Made by a program: the position numbers and the translations under genes. From Phytohabitans suffuscus (lineage in GTDB: Bacteria; Actinomycetota; Actinomycetes; Mycobacteriales; Micromonosporaceae), in assembly GCF_011764565.1 (NCBI RefSeq), contig NZ_AP022871.1:3720320-3784319 (forward strand): a stretch of 64,000 nt of DNA. Reading direction: 5' to 3'. Shown here piece after piece: positions 56,530 through 64,000 of the stretch. A model generated the notes under the pieces. It did no database searches, was not told where the DNA came from, and worked only from the letters and a program-made list of their open reading frames with translations. The stretch's first letter is position 1; every line of letters starts with the position of its first letter.

Positions 56530-57181
56530 TCTGCGGGCGAGGTCGCGTTCCGCGCCGACCTGGCCGACGAGGCCGTCCGCCTGGGCCGGCTGCTGGCCGA
56601 GCTGCTGCCCGACCCCGACGTGCTCGGCCTGCTTGCTCGCCCTGATGCTGTTGCACGACTCCCGGCGCGACGCCAGGCTCAGCGCGTGTTCGTACGCCGC
56701 TCGCGCCTCCGCGGCGCGGCCCAGGCGGCGGAGCAGGTCGGCGCGGGCGGCGAACGCCAGGTGGTGGGTGTCCAGTTTGCCCGTGGCCAGGGCCGCGTCC
56801 ACGGCGGCCAGCCCGGCTGACGGGCCGTCGCGCATCGCCAGTGCCACGGCGCGGTTGAGGACCACCACCGGGGACGGGTCGGCGCGGGTCAGCAGGTCGT
56901 ACAGGTCCGCGATGCGCGACCAGTCGGTGGCGGACGCTGTCGGGGCGGCGGCGTGGACCAGGGCGATCTCGGCCTGCGGGGTGTACATCCCGACCTCGCC
57001 CGACGACCGGGCGCGGGCCAGCAGGTCGGACGCCGCCTCGATCTGGTCGCCGCGCAAGCGGGAGCGGTCCTGGTCGGGCAGTAGGACCAGCTCACCCTCC
57101 GGCGTGGTGCGGGCCCGCCAGGAGCCGCAACGCCGCTTCCTGCTGTGCCGCCTGACCGACCTACCGGAGACGCGGTCCTGA
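56530..57181 (+). pseudogene. ECF42-type sigma factor remnant with internal inversion
   Basis: Plus strand from 56530 reads FRADLADEAVRLGRLLAELLPDPDVLGL, then in a shifted frame LALMLLHDSRR, typical of the middle of ECF42-type sigma factors with C-terminal TPR regions. The next part of the protein (TTPEGELVLLPDQDRSRLRG ... AEARAAYEHALSLA) is found only on the minus strand, from about 57120 back to 56670. The true C-terminal tail EPQRRFLLCRLTDLPETRS and stop then resume on the plus strand (57121-57181). Sigma-2 and sigma-4 regions are missing. The gene is dead. Confidence 0.75.
56660..57125 (-). other. Inverted segment inside the ECF42 remnant
   Basis: Turning this segment around joins LLHDS to WRARTTPEGEL on one side and ALSLASRRE to PQRRFLLCRL on the other, both in frame. 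The two ends carry an imperfect inverted repeat: CTCCCGGCGCG at 56659-56669 against CTCCTGGCGGG on the opposite strand at about 57113-57123 (9 of 11). This suggests recombination between short inverted repeats. Confidence 0.7.
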
Positions 57182-57202
57182 CGTAGCCTTCGCGGGCCGC
57201 GC

Positions 57203-57679
57203 TCAGCCCAGATGAGGCTTCGCGTCAGCCGCCAGGTAGTGGTCTATCCGCATTCGCATGGAACGGTCCATCTTAAGGTCGCCGATCATGGCCGGCGGCA
57301 CCCAGCGGACCTCGCGGGACTCGTCGCTCGGCGTGGGCCGGCCGGCCAGCGGGCGGGCCGTGAAGACCACGGAGAACTCCTGCCGGACCTCGCCGTCACT
57401 GGTGTAGAGGATCACGTGCCGCGGGTCGCTGTAGATGCCGACCAGCCCGGTGACCTCGACGTGGACGCCGGTCTCCTCCAGCGTCTCGCGCACCGCGGCC
57501 GCCGGTAGGGACTCGCCCAGGTCCATCCCGCCGCCGGGCAGGGCCCAGTTGCCGTTGTCGGACCGCCGGATCAGCAGGATCTCGCCGGTGCTGTTGACGA
57601 CCACGACGTTGACCGAGGGCACGAGGCTGTTGGCCCGCGGCGCGCCTGGATCGTCGAAGTAGTCGATCCGCCCACCCAT
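57203..57679 (-). CDS. NUDIX hydrolase (about 158 aa)
   Basis: The NUDIX box runs GGGMDLGESLPAAAVRETLEETGV, with the expected G(x5)E...REUxEExGU spacing. It hydrolyses a nucleoside diphosphate derivative; the substrate is unpredictable. The start is uncertain: ATG codons at 57677-57679, 57686-57688 and 57689-57691 are all possible. Upstream are three tRNA genes on the same strand. Confidence 0.85.
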   Translation of the reverse strand: MGGRIDYFDDPGAPRANSLVPSVNVVVVNSTGEILLIRRSDNGNWALPGGGMDLGESLPAAAVRETLEETGVHVEVTGLVGIYSDPRHVILYTSDGEVRQEFSVVFTARPLAGRPTPSDESREVRWVPPAMIGDLKMDRSMRMRIDHYLAADAKPHLG

Positions 57680-57712
57680 GCCCCACATCATCCACGACCG
57701 CGCAAAGCAAAA

Positions 57713-57740
57713 CGCCCACCGGCGTTTCCGCTGGTGAGCG
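57713..57740 (-). terminator. Terminator of the tRNA cluster
   Basis: On the minus strand CGCTCACCAGCG / CGCCGGTGGGCG (10 of 12 paired) is followed by TTTTGCTTT, 26 bp after tRNA-Phe. Confidence 0.8.
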
Positions 57741-57766
57741 CTGCTGTAGCCCGGCGAAAGGCTATG

Positions 57767-57839
57767 TGGCCAGGGCGGGGTCGAACCGCCGACCTTCCGA
57801 TTTTCAGTCGGACGCTCGTACCAACTGAGCTACCTGGCC
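57767..57839 (-). tRNA. tRNA-Phe (GAA)
   Basis: 73 nt; full cloverleaf with acceptor GGCCAGG / CCTGGCC, anticodon loop ACTGAAAAT, T loop GTTCGAC. CCA is not encoded. Third gene of a Glu-Asp-Phe cluster. Confidence 0.97.
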
Positions 57840-57860
57840 AGGGTCTCGGCATGTCTACCG

Positions 57861-57934
57861 CGGTCCTGACGGGACTTGAACCCGCGACCTCCGCCTTGAC
57901 AGGGCGGCGAGCACTCCAACTGCTCCACAGGACC
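57861..57934 (-). tRNA. tRNA-Asp (GTC)
   Basis: 74 nt; acceptor GGTCCTG / CAGGACC, anticodon loop CTGTCAA, discriminator G as usual for Asp. CCA is not encoded. Confidence 0.97.
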
Positions 57935-57959
57935 TTGCTCCTCCGGCTGGGCCGGACCG

Positions 57960-58032
57960 TGCCCCCAACGGGATTCGAACCCGTGCTACCGCCTTGAAAG
58001 GGCGGCGTCCTGGGCCACTAGACGATGAGGGC
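57960..58032 (-). tRNA. tRNA-Glu (TTC)
   Basis: 73 nt; acceptor GCCCTCA / TGGGGGC, anticodon loop CTTTCAA. First gene of the cluster. CCA is not encoded. Confidence 0.97.
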
Positions 58033-58203
58033 GGGCCCCGCCATCATCGCACATCGCAAGTCTGGCAGCTTTGCTCCCATCCGGCCCCGCCGGAGGCTCC
58101 GAAAGCATACGTGACATGCGACCTTCCCTCCAAACCGATACCGGCGCGTCATATTCCCGTGCAGATGGCCACAAGGTCGGCGCCTGGGAGTGCAGGTCAG
58201 GGG

Positions 58204-59022
58204 TCAGTTGAGCAGGGCGATCCCGTACTTGCGTTTTAGCTCACCCATGATGGACGGGCAGGCGGCGAGCGTGGCGGCGCGGTCGCCGCCGCCGTCGTGG
58301 AGCAGCACGATCGAGCCGGGGCGGGCCTGGTTGATGACCCGGGTGCGGATGGCCTCGGAGCTGGGCTTCTTCCAGTCCAGCGGGTCGACGTCCCAGCCCA
58401 GCGCGGTCATGCCCAGCTCGCGGGAGACCTTGACGGCGGCCGCCGTCCACATGCCGCCGGGGTGGCGGAAGAACTTGATTTTGGCGCCGGGCACGGCGCG
58501 CCGGATCTCGCGGTTGGTGGCCTCGAGGTTGGCGCGGATCTCGGCCTCGGGCTTGGTGCCCAGGTCGAGCTCGTGGTGCCAGGTGTGGTTGCACAGCGTG
58601 TGGCCCTCGCGGACGATCCGCTGGACCAGGGCAGGGTACTGGTGCACCTCGGTCCCCACCAGGCAGAACGTCGCCTTCACCCCGTTGCGCCGCAGCAGGT
58701 CGAGCACCTTGGGCGTCCACGTCGGGTGCGGGCCGTCGTCGAAGGTCAGGGCGACCTTCTTGCTGCCGGTGAGCCGGCGTGTCTCGATCGGGCCGGTGGC
58801 CGTGGGCGGCTTGGGTGCCTTCGCCGTCGGGGTGGCGGTGGGGCCTGGCGGTGTGGGCGTAGGGGTGCCGGGCGGGGCGGACGGCGAGGCTGTGGCGACG
58901 GGCATGCCGGGACCGGGCTCCACGAGGATCGTCTCGACCGGGTCGCGGCCGAGCGCCCAGCGGCCACCCACCAGCAGCGCGAGCACGACCAGCGCGCTGA
59001 CGATGGCTCCTCGGTGGGTCAC
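58204..59022 (-). CDS. Polysaccharide deacetylase (NodB homology, membrane-anchored, 272 aa)
   Basis: N-terminal membrane anchor (GAIVSALVVLALLVGG), a Pro/Thr-rich spacer (60-105), then a NodB domain: TFDDGPH (metal and base Asp), NHTWHH (metal His), RHPGG and LLHDGGG. It removes acetyl groups from a cell-wall or extracellular glycan outside the membrane. GTG at 59020-59022 is chosen because it gives a short cytoplasmic start before the helix. Confidence 0.93.
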   Translation of the reverse strand: MTHRGAIVSALVVLALLVGGRWALGRDPVETILVEPGPGMPVATASPSAPPGTPTPTPPGPTATPTAKAPKPPTATGPIETRRLTGSKKVALTFDDGPHPTWTPKVLDLLRRNGVKATFCLVGTEVHQYPALVQRIVREGHTLCNHTWHHELDLGTKPEAEIRANLEATNREIRRAVPGAKIKFFRHPGGMWTAAAVKVSRELGMTALGWDVDPLDWKKPSSEAIRTRVINQARPGSIVLLHDGGGDRAATLAACPSIMGELKRKYGIALLN

Positions 59023-59066
59023 GTCGCGTACTCCCGACGGTTCGGGAACAGAGCGACAAAACCCTA

Positions 59067-59618
59067 CTAGAGTGCCCGCTGAGAATCGAGGTTCAGCTTT
59101 GCCAGCACACCGGCCAGCCACGGAGCGTAGTCATCGGGCCGTGCGTCGATTCCCGCCCTAACCTCGTCGAGGGCGACCCACCGCAGCTCAGCCACCTCGG
59201 CGGGGTCGGGGCTCATCGGATGGTCGGCGTCGATCCGGCCGAGCAGCACGTGGTCGTACTCCACCTCGACACGGCCGGTGACCGGGTCCTCGGCGCGGTA
59301 CACGTGGACGCCCAGCTCGCGCAGCGGCAGCGGTGCCACTCCCAGCTCCTCGCCGAGCCGCACGTTGGCCGCCTCGGTGACCGGCTGGCCGGGCGCCGGG
59401 TGCCCGCAGCAGGCGTTGCCCCAGCGCAGCGGGAAGCGGGTCTTGACGGCCGCGCGGCGCTGCAGGAGCACGCGCCCGCCGGGGTCGGCGAGCAGCACGG
59501 AGAACGCCCGGTGCGCCATGCCGGGGGCGCGGTGCGCGGCGCCGACCGTGGCCTGGCCCACGGGTGCACCGGCGTCGTCCACCAGCTCGACGAGGAGGGC
59601 CTCGCGGTCGGCGGTCAT
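59067..59618 (-). CDS. idi: Isopentenyl-diphosphate delta-isomerase, type I
   Basis: A 183-aa NUDIX-fold isomerase interconverting IPP and DMAPP. The active-site Cys is in GNACCGHP, the catalytic Glu in VEVEYDH, and the NUDIX-like helix is EAANVRLGEELG. The ATG overlaps the crtI stop (ATGA), so it is cotranscribed with the phytoene desaturase gene and supplies carotenoid precursors. Confidence 0.95.
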   Translation of the reverse strand: MTADREALLVELVDDAGAPVGQATVGAAHRAPGMAHRAFSVLLADPGGRVLLQRRAAVKTRFPLRWGNACCGHPAPGQPVTEAANVRLGEELGVAPLPLRELGVHVYRAEDPVTGRVEVEYDHVLLGRIDADHPMSPDPAEVAELRWVALDEVRAGIDARPDDYAPWLAGVLAKLNLDSQRAL

Positions 59619-61099
59619 GCGCCACCACCCGTGACCCGCTGGGCGGCGAGCTTGCCGGAGATGAGGACCATGGGCACCCCCACGCCGGGCTGAGTGCCCG
59701 AGCCGACGAAGACGACGTTGTCCAAAGTGGAATGCAGGTTGTGCGGGCGGAACGGGCCGGTCTGCCAGAAGCTGTGCGCGGCCGCGAACGGCGTGCCCGC
59801 GGCCATGCCCAGATCCGCCCACTGGGCCGGGGTGACCACATGGGACACTTCGACGCCCGCGCCGAAGCCCTTGTAGCCGCGCGCCTCCAGCACCTCGACC
59901 AGCTCTTCGGCGTACCGCTCGCCGAGGCCCCCACGCCAGTCCAGGTCGCGGCCGTTGGCCAGGTTGGGCACCGGCGCGAGCACGTAATACCCGTGGCGCC
60001 CCCGCGGTGCGAGGCCCGGGTCCGTGCGGCTGGGGTTGGTGACCAGCAGCGACGGGTCCGACATCAGCCGGCCGCGCTGGATCACCTCGTCGAACGCCGC
60101 CTCCCACGTATGTCCGAAGTGGAGGTTGTGGTGCGCGATCCGCCGGTACTCCTGTGTGGATCCGATGTGGAGCACCACGCACGACGGCGAGTAGCGCAGC
60201 GGGCGGTGGCGTTTCGGCGGCAGGAGGTCACGGCGAGCGACCGGCACGTCCGGGTTGAGCACCACGACGTCGGCCGGGATGCGGTCGCCGTCGCCGGTGC
60301 GCACCGCGACCGCGCGCCCGGCGGAGGTCTCGACGCGGGTGACCGTGGTGCCGTACCGGATCCGGACGCCGTGCTTCTCGGCGGCACCGGCGAGCGCGCG
60401 CGGCACCGCGTGGATACCGCCGCGCGGGAAGTACACGCCGGCGACCGAGTCGAGGTAGGCGATGACGGTGTAGACGGCGAGCGCGTCGCGCGGGGCGAGG
60501 CCGGCGTACATGGCCTGGAACGAGAAGACGCGCCGGGTGCGCGGGTCGGCGAAGAACTGGTCGATCCTGGCCTGGAGCCGGCCGAACGCGCCCATCGAGA
60601 GCAGCCGCAGCAGGTTGGCGGTGAGCAGGTCGGTGGGCGAGTCGAGGTTGCGCTCGACGAAGTCGGCGCGTTCGAGCTCCCAGAGCCGCTTGGCGTAGTC
60701 GACGAAGCGCAGGTAACCGTCCGCTTCGGACTGTCCACACACGCGGGCGACCTCGGCGGCCATCCGCTCGGGCTCGGTGATGACGTCCAATGTGGACCCA
60801 TCCGGGAAGTGCGCCCGGTACGCCGGGTCGAGCCGGGTCAGCTCCAGCCAGTCGGGCAGCCGCTCGCCCACCGCGTCCAGGGCTTCGTCGATCAGGGCGG
60901 GCATGGTGAGCACGGTCGGGCCGGTGTCGAACTCGTACCCGTCCAGACTCAAGCGCCCGGCCCGCCCGCCCGGCACCGCCTCGCGTTCGAGCACCGTGAC
61001 CTGGCGCCCCTCCCCGGCCAGGTGCAGGGCGCAGGCGAGGCCGCCCAGGCCAGCGCCGACGACCACCACGTGATCGGTCCTGCCACGCACGCTCCGCAC
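59615..61099 (-). CDS. crtI: Phytoene desaturase / CrtI-family oxidoreductase (about 494 aa)
   Basis: Dinucleotide-binding motif VVVVGAGLGGLACALHLAGEG near the N-terminus; the bacterial-type phytoene dehydrogenase C-terminal signature is GSGTQPGVGVPMVLISGKLAA. It desaturates a C40 (or shorter) polyene. GTG at 61097-61099 is preferred since the FAD strand begins about 13 residues later. Phytoene synthase is not in the window, so the exact carotenoid step is inferred. Confidence 0.9.
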   Translation of the reverse strand: MRSVRGRTDHVVVVGAGLGGLACALHLAGEGRQVTVLEREAVPGGRAGRLSLDGYEFDTGPTVLTMPALIDEALDAVGERLPDWLELTRLDPAYRAHFPDGSTLDVITEPERMAAEVARVCGQSEADGYLRFVDYAKRLWELERADFVERNLDSPTDLLTANLLRLLSMGAFGRLQARIDQFFADPRTRRVFSFQAMYAGLAPRDALAVYTVIAYLDSVAGVYFPRGGIHAVPRALAGAAEKHGVRIRYGTTVTRVETSAGRAVAVRTGDGDRIPADVVVLNPDVPVARRDLLPPKRHRPLRYSPSCVVLHIGSTQEYRRIAHHNLHFGHTWEAAFDEVIQRGRLMSDPSLLVTNPSRTDPGLAPRGRHGYYVLAPVPNLANGRDLDWRGGLGERYAEELVEVLEARGYKGFGAGVEVSHVVTPAQWADLGMAAGTPFAAAHSFWQTGPFRPHNLHSTLDNVVFVGSGTQPGVGVPMVLISGKLAAQRVTGGGA

Positions 61100-61178
61100 G
61101 GCGTCGAGCCTAGCGACTACCTGCGGATATGCCCCACGGCGTACCGCTAGCCGGCTATTTCGGTCACCCGTTGGTGGC

Positions 61179-61319
61179 ATGCTGGCGACATGGTGCGGCA
61201 GGTGGACGACCACGCTTGCGGTGAAGGCCGAGGTGCCGGTCGAGACGCTGCGGCACATGATCTACGCATACCCGACTTTTCGCCGCGCGATTGAAGGTTC
61301 CTTGCGTGATCTGCGTTAA
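61179..61319 (+). pseudogene. C-terminal remnant of a pyridine-nucleotide disulfide oxidoreductase
   Basis: The last codons read TTLAVKAEVPVETL, then MIYAYPTFRRAIEGSLRDL and stop. That is the dimerisation-domain end of flavoprotein disulfide reductases (mercuric-reductase-like). The FAD- and NAD-binding parts are absent. It lies between crtI and the LacI gene. Confidence 0.6.
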
Positions 61320-61409
61320 GAACCCGCCTGCGAGCTGGCCTGAGGTGTCAGTTCTTGCAGCCGTTTGCCGTACGATTGCGCCGCGCGAGCGAGCGAACCT
61401 GGAGACACA

Positions 61410-62414
61410 GTGACACGACGCCTAACCGAGGTCGCCAAGAAGGCGGGGGTCAGCGAGGCCACCGTGAGCCGCGTGCTCAACGGCCGCGAGGGCGTGTCCG
61501 AGGCGACCCGGGCCGCGGTGCTGACCGCGCTCGACGTGCTCGGCTACGAGCGGCCCTCCAAGCTGCGCGGCGAGCGCGCCCGGCTGGTCGGCCTCGTCCT
61601 TCCCGAGCTGCAAAACCCGATCTTCCCGGCGCTGGCCGAGGCGGTGACCGGCGCGCTCGTGCAGCGCAGCCTCTCGCCGATCCTGTGCGCCCGCACGATC
61701 GGCGGTGTATCCGAGACCGACTTCCTCGAGATGCTGCTGGAGCACCAGGTGTCCGGCGTCATCTTCGCGGGTGGCAACTACGCGATGGCCGACGCGCCGC
61801 ACGACCACTACCGCACGCTCCGCGAGCGCGGCCTGCCGGCGGTGCTGGTCAACGCGGGTGTCGACGGGCTGGGCTTCCCGAGTGTCTCGACCGACGACGC
61901 GGTGGCGGTGGAGCAGGCGTTCGCACACCTGGTGTCGCTGGGCCACCAGAAGGTGGGGGCGCTGCTCGGCCCCGAAGACCACGTCCCCTCCCGGCGCAAG
62001 CTCGACGCGCTCATGGCCGCGGCCAAGGGCAGCCCCGACGTGACCTGCGACGTCGAGCGCGCGAGCTTCTCGATGGAGGGCGCGCGGCCGGCGGCCACCC
62101 GGCTCGCCGAGCGGGGGGTGACCGGCATCCTCTGCGCCAGCGACGTGCTCGCGCTCGGCGCCGTCCGGGCGGTCCGGCGCCTGGGCAAGCGGGTGCCGCA
62201 GGACATGTCGATCGTCGGGTTCGACGACTCCGCGATCATGACCTGCACCGATCCGCCGCTGACCACCGTCCGCCAGCCGATCGAGGCGATGGGCCAGTCG
62301 GTGGTCGACCTGCTCGTGCAGCAGATGGAGGGCGTGGGCGTGCCCCCGGAGGAGCTGTTCTTCGAGCCGGAGCTGGTGGTGCGGGGCTCGACCGCGCCGG
62401 CACCCAGGGCCTGA
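61410..62414 (+). CDS. LacI-family regulator (probable maltose/alpha-glucoside repressor, 334 aa)
   Basis: N-terminal HTH (LTEVAKKAGVSEATVSRVLNG) and hinge, then a periplasmic-binding-like sensor domain (VGLVLPELQNPIFPALAEAV; LCASDVLALGAVRAVRRLG; MSIVGFDDS). GTG at 61410 follows GGAGAC. It precedes a GH13 alpha-glucosidase with a palindrome in the gap, so it likely represses that gene until a sugar ligand binds. Confidence 0.93.
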   Translation: MTRRLTEVAKKAGVSEATVSRVLNGREGVSEATRAAVLTALDVLGYERPSKLRGERARLVGLVLPELQNPIFPALAEAVTGALVQRSLSPILCARTIGGVSETDFLEMLLEHQVSGVIFAGGNYAMADAPHDHYRTLRERGLPAVLVNAGVDGLGFPSVSTDDAVAVEQAFAHLVSLGHQKVGALLGPEDHVPSRRKLDALMAAAKGSPDVTCDVERASFSMEGARPAATRLAERGVTGILCASDVLALGAVRAVRRLGKRVPQDMSIVGFDDSAIMTCTDPPLTTVRQPIEAMGQSVVDLLVQQMEGVGVPPEELFFEPELVVRGSTAPAPRA

Positions 62415-62437
62415 GCGCCGCCCAAACCCGAGCCTGA

Positions 62438-62471
62438 TCAGGGCGTCCCACCAACCGGTGAGGCGCCCTGA
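62438..62471 (+). terminator. Terminator of the LacI gene
   Basis: TCAGGGCG / CGCCCTGA stem (8 bp) followed by TTGTTTCTG, 24 bp after the stop codon. Confidence 0.75.
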
Positions 62472-62516
62472 TTGTTTCTGTCCTGTGTCCCTGTTCTTTC
62501 AGATACTAGTCGTATT

Positions 62517-62530
62517 CTTGCGTACTCAAG
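62517..62530. promoter_or_regulatory. Candidate LacI-type operator upstream of the alpha-glucosidase gene
   Basis: CTTGCGTACTCAAG is a palindrome with 12 of 14 matching positions around a central GTAC, 80 bp before the start. Its form (CTTGnnnnnnCAAG) is close to MalR-type sites of streptomycetes. Confidence 0.55.
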
Positions 62531-62609
62531 TTTGGCTTTGTATCGTCATCGCCACGAAACACGGCAGGCGCGAGTCTGGAAGACCACCACGACAGAGTCG
62601 AGGGAACGC

Positions 62610-64000
62610 ATGTCCACAGCAGACAACTGGTGGCGCGGCGCCGTCATCTACCAGGTCTATCCGCGCAGCTTCGCCGACGGAAACGGCGACGGGATCGGTG
62701 ACCTGACGGGGGTCCGGGCACGCCTGGACCACCTGGTCGAGCTGGGTGTGGACGCGGTGTGGCTGAGCCCGTGGTACCCGTCGCCGATGGCCGACGCCGG
62801 CTACGACGTGGCCGACTTCCGCGACATCGACCCGGTCTTCGGCACGCTCGACGAGGCCGAGGCGCTGATCACCGAGGCGCACGAGCGGGGCATCCGGATC
62901 ATCATCGACATCGTCCCCAACCACTGCTCGACGGCGCACCCGTGGTTCGAGGCGGCGCTGGCCGGTGGCCCGGAGCGGGAGCTGTTCTGGTTTCGCCCCG
63001 GTCGCGGGCCGGACGGCGACGAGCCCCCGACCGACCTGCGCTCCATCTTCGGCGGTCCGGCCTGGACCAGGGTCGCCGGCGGCGACTGGTACCTGCACCT
63101 GTTCGCGCCCGAGCAGCCCGACTTCAACTGGGCCAACCCGCGGGTGCGCGAGGAGTTCGAGGACATCCTGCGCTTCTGGCTCGACCGCGGGGTCGACGGC
63201 ATCCGCATCGACTCGGCCGCGCTGCCGGTCAAGGACCCGGCGCTCGACGGCATCGAGGCGTACACGGACCAGGACGGCGTGCACGACATCTACCGGTCGT
63301 GGCGGCGGATCGCGGACAGCTACGAGGGAGACCGGATCCTGATCGGCGAGGTGTGGCTGCCCGATCGGGAGCGCTTCGCCAACTACCTGCGTGCCGACGA
63401 GATGCACACCGCCTTCAACTTCGACTTTCTCTGCTGCCCCTGGAACGCGGCGGCGCTGCGCGAGTGCGTGGACGCGACGCTGAGCGCGCACGCGCCGGTG
63501 GGCGCGCCGGCGACCTGGGTGCTCTCCAACCACGACGTGACCCGGCACGTGACCAGGTACGGGCGGGTGGACAGCTCGTTCAGCTTCGCCGGCAAGCGCG
63601 CGGGCGTCGAGGCCGACCTGCAGCTCGGCGGGGTACGCGCCCGGGCCGCCGTGCTGCTCACGCTCGCGCTGCCCGGCTCGGCGTACGTCTACCAGGGCGA
63701 GGAGCTGGGGCTCTGGGAGGTCGAGGACATCCCGTACGAGCTGCGCCAGGACCCGATGTGGCACCGCTCCGGGCACACCGACCCCGGTCGTGACGGCTGC
63801 CGGGTGCCGCTGCCGTGGTCCGGGATGGAGCCGCCGTTCGGGTTCAGCCCAGCGGGCACTTCGGCGTCACCGTGGCTTCCCCAACCGCCGGACTGGAAGG
63901 ATCGCACGGTACAGGCGCAGTCGGGTGACCCGTACTCCATGTTGGAGCTGTACCGGACGGCGTTGCGCATCCGGCGCGCGGAGCCGGCCCTCGGCGACGG
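62610..64000 (+). CDS. GH13 alpha-glucosidase / oligo-1,6-glucosidase-type enzyme, runs off the window
   Basis: 463 codons seen. MSTADNWWRGAVIYQVYPRSFAD opens the TIM barrel. GH13 regions: DIVPNH (I), GIRIDSAALP with the nucleophile Asp (II), ILIGEVW with the acid/base Glu (III), LSNHDVTR (IV). It cleaves alpha-glucosidic bonds of short maltodextrins in the cytosol (no signal peptide). The ATG follows GAGGGAACGC. The C-terminal part lies outside the window. Confidence 0.93.
   Translation, partial: MSTADNWWRGAVIYQVYPRSFADGNGDGIGDLTGVRARLDHLVELGVDAVWLSPWYPSPMADAGYDVADFRDIDPVFGTLDEAEALITEAHERGIRIIIDIVPNHCSTAHPWFEAALAGGPERELFWFRPGRGPDGDEPPTDLRSIFGGPAWTRVAGGDWYLHLFAPEQPDFNWANPRVREEFEDILRFWLDRGVDGIRIDSAALPVKDPALDGIEAYTDQDGVHDIYRSWRRIADSYEGDRILIGEVWLPDRERFANYLRADEMHTAFNFDFLCCPWNAAALRECVDATLSAHAPVGAPATWVLSNHDVTRHVTRYGRVDSSFSFAGKRAGVEADLQLGGVRARAAVLLTLALPGSAYVYQGEELGLWEVEDIPYELRQDPMWHRSGHTDPGRDGCRVPLPWSGMEPPFGFSPAGTSASPWLPQPPDWKDRTVQAQSGDPYSMLELYRTALRIRRAEPALGD

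Overview
The window is very GC-rich chromosomal DNA of a filamentous actinobacterium. The best guess is a member of the Micromonosporaceae. This rests on bldC, a DUF3073 gene, valine dehydrogenase, dense GTG starts with 4-bp ATGA/GTGA overlaps, and the spread-out purine genes (purD, purB, purSQL, purF, purM). No rRNA, prophage or CRISPR array was seen.

Layout. 1-4.0 kb: a large sacsin-type ATPase/DUF3883 gene broken by several frameshifts. 4.46 kb: the 3' part of a tRNA-Arg(ACG) gene, which looks like the scar (att site) of an integrative element lying to its left. 4.8-6.9 kb: accessory genes, namely an unknown protein with a ribbon-helix-helix antitoxin-like partner and a conserved HTH protein. 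6.96-15.2 kb: an intact, tightly coupled jetABCD (Wadjet-type) anti-plasmid operon, next to purD. 17-24.5 kb: a fatty-acid/CoA block (acyl-CoA ligase, acyl-CoA dehydrogenase, SCP2 protein, TetR regulator, then htdX-fabG4 divergent from fadA2). Two 28-bp palindromes of the same design sit in its two divergent promoters. 24.5-38.3 kb: purB, purSQL with a ComB-like gene, purF and purM, interspersed with a secreted protease, small membrane proteins and a surface protein with a giant Gly/Tyr-rich cytoplasmic tail. 38.4-39.8 kb: a two-gene RiPP locus (radical SAM/SPASM maturase plus precursor with a cyclophane-type core). 40-43 kb: DUF3073, valine dehydrogenase and bldC. 43-50.6 kb: two MacB-like ATPases with two large FtsX-like permeases. 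50.7-55.3 kb: a PrsW-like protease, two acidic Dx(D/N)xDG-repeat proteins, a 160-bp foldback (MITE-like) element and a branched-chain-type substrate-binding lipoprotein. 55.4-57.2 kb: a gene graveyard, including an ECF sigma gene with an internal inversion. 57.2-64 kb: NUDIX protein, tRNA-Phe/Asp/Glu, polysaccharide deacetylase, idi-crtI, and a LacI regulator followed by a GH13 alpha-glucosidase that runs off the window.

The genes suggest three themes. One is de novo purine synthesis, with its early and middle enzymes encoded in several short operons. The second is lipid beta-oxidation under a TetR repressor. The third is genome defence (Wadjet, the broken DUF3883 gene, the antitoxin-like pair) close to a tRNA integration scar.

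Data quality: four genes outside the defence region would each become one full-length frame if one base (two bases in one gene) were added to a G/C run of 4-5. Sequencing or assembly indels are therefore likely, and the frameshifts reported here should be read with that in mind.
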